From assembly GCF_022790535.1 (NCBI RefSeq), contig NZ_LOHG01000001.1, forward strand, positions 158,913 through 222,912: a stretch of DNA of 64,000 bases, given 5' to 3'. A program made the translations under genes and the position numbers. Positions 63,604 to 64,000 of the stretch are shown here, piece after piece. The stretch's first letter is position 1. Every line of letters starts with the position of its first letter. The DNA is from Pseudomonas maioricensis. GTDB taxonomy: Bacteria; Pseudomonadota; Gammaproteobacteria; Pseudomonadales; Pseudomonadaceae. Under the pieces are notes generated by a model. The model was given only the letters and a program-made list of their open reading frames with translations, was not told the origin of the DNA and made no database searches.

Positions 63604-63936
63604 ATGAAAGCTGATTTAACTGAAGAAGAAATGCGCCGCGCCTTATTCGGTACAGCTAAGCCTGAAGAGGTTCTTGCATCTCCAGCACCGGAACCTGTGA
63701 CAGAAGTCGTCTTCACGAAGCCGATTGCTGAGTCTGCAGCCAAGAAGAAACCGGCGAAACCGTTCACGCCTAAGCTCAGGGTTACGCTTCGAGTTGGAAA
63801 CGAATTTGAGGGGAAGATGCACGAGCTTATCCATGAGGCCGACACGCTGAGTTCGTTGCTTGCTGAGCAAGAAGCTGTGAAGGCTGCTAGGAAGAAATAC
63901 AAATACGTGGAAGTGGAATCCGTTAAGTCGATGTAA
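63604..63936 (+). CDS. Hypothetical island protein, ICE-type
   Basis: The 110-residue protein has an acidic start (MKADLTEEEMRRALFGTAKP), an Ala/Pro/Lys-rich linker (residues 25-55) and a compact end (LRVTLRVGNEFEGKMHELIHEADTLSSLL). Small proteins of this style are frequent in Pseudomonas integrative elements. It is followed at 63948 by another start. Confidence 0.55.
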   Translation: MKADLTEEEMRRALFGTAKPEEVLASPAPEPVTEVVFTKPIAESAAKKKPAKPFTPKLRVTLRVGNEFEGKMHELIHEADTLSSLLAEQEAVKAARKKYKYVEVESVKSM

Positions 63937-63947
63937 AGGACACAGCT

Positions 63948-64000
63948 GTGAGGATTGCCTATCTGTTAATGATCGCTGAGCAGCATCGGGGGATATTTGA
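63948..64000 (+). CDS. Start of a further gene, cut by the window end
   Basis: A GTG start eleven bases after the preceding stop opens a frame MRIAYLLMIAEQHRGIF that is open to the window edge. Too short to identify. Confidence 0.4.
   Translation, partial: MRIAYLLMIAEQHRGIF

Larger units (their letters stand above)
31939..64000. mobile_element. Genomic island, left end and body (right end outside window)
   Basis: From about 31.92-31.94 kb on, the antiporter gene is interrupted and a tyrosine-recombinase module begins. Everything after it is accessory: unknown genes, an IS66 copy, a stress cluster, a defence-like pair and small genes typical of integrative elements. REP palindromes, frequent in the first 31 kb, are absent here. 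Base composition of the recombinase genes is clearly more AT-rich. The right end and any target duplication are not visible, so the size exceeds 32 kb. The far portion could also be a second element. Confidence 0.75.

Overview
The window is from a Pseudomonas chromosome, most likely the P. fluorescens/P. syringae lineage. The signs are the gene set (rsmE, bioA, rhlE, metF, SAH riboswitch with ahcY, L-threonate operon) and many Pseudomonas-type extragenic palindromes with TGTAGGAG/TGTGGGAG ends between genes. The first half (1 to about 31.9 kb) is ordinary core and metabolic sequence. The second half (about 31.9 kb to the end) is a genomic island that cuts into a cation:proton antiporter gene and does not end inside the window.

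Core half. A partial LysR regulator (mdcR-like) is followed by a haemolysin III family protein and a small polymorphic-toxin locus (Ntox44-type domain plus candidate immunity gene) whose 5' part looks frameshifted. Next comes a seven-gene operon: amino-acid-type ABC transporter, class V aminotransferase-like protein, RpiR regulator, PuuE-like deacetylase and dihydropyrimidinase-like amidohydrolase, probably for uptake and hydrolysis of a hydantoin- or allantoin-like compound. Housekeeping genes follow: rsmE, bioA, a secreted FAD amine oxidase with a repetitive tail, cytochrome b561 with YceI, rhlE, a glycosyltransferase, metF and ahcY under an SAH riboswitch. An acyl-CoA thioesterase and an alpha/beta hydrolase converge on a 160-bp tandem duplication. 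The last core block is an L-threonate operon (ltnD-otnK-otnC-gntP-otnI) near a DeoR regulator.

Island half. The left edge holds four genes in a row: three large tyrosine-recombinase-like proteins and a small partner, resembling gamma-mobile-trio or Tn554-like modules. Cargo follows: unknown genes, a chemoreceptor and a complete IS66 insertion. Then comes an electrophile and thiol-stress cluster in two convergent operons: OsmC, SDR, TetR, DsbA and thioredoxin on the plus strand; AhpD-like, Old Yellow Enzyme, tautomerase, KefF and KefC on the minus strand. This content matches allicin/thiosulfinate-tolerance clusters known from onion- and garlic-associated bacteria. Both operons carry a related TTGGTAGG palindrome exactly 52 bases before the first start codon.

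Downstream are an overlapping OLD-family nuclease and short UvrD-like helicase (a compact Gabija-like pair), a HEPN-like gene on the other strand, a two-HTH regulator and a string of small genes typical of integrative elements. A GC-rich repeat occurs twice in the island, 22.5 kb apart. The best candidates for something new are the compact OLD/helicase pair, the four-gene recombinase module, and the shared operator of the stress cluster, whose Old Yellow Enzyme lacks the usual active-site histidine.
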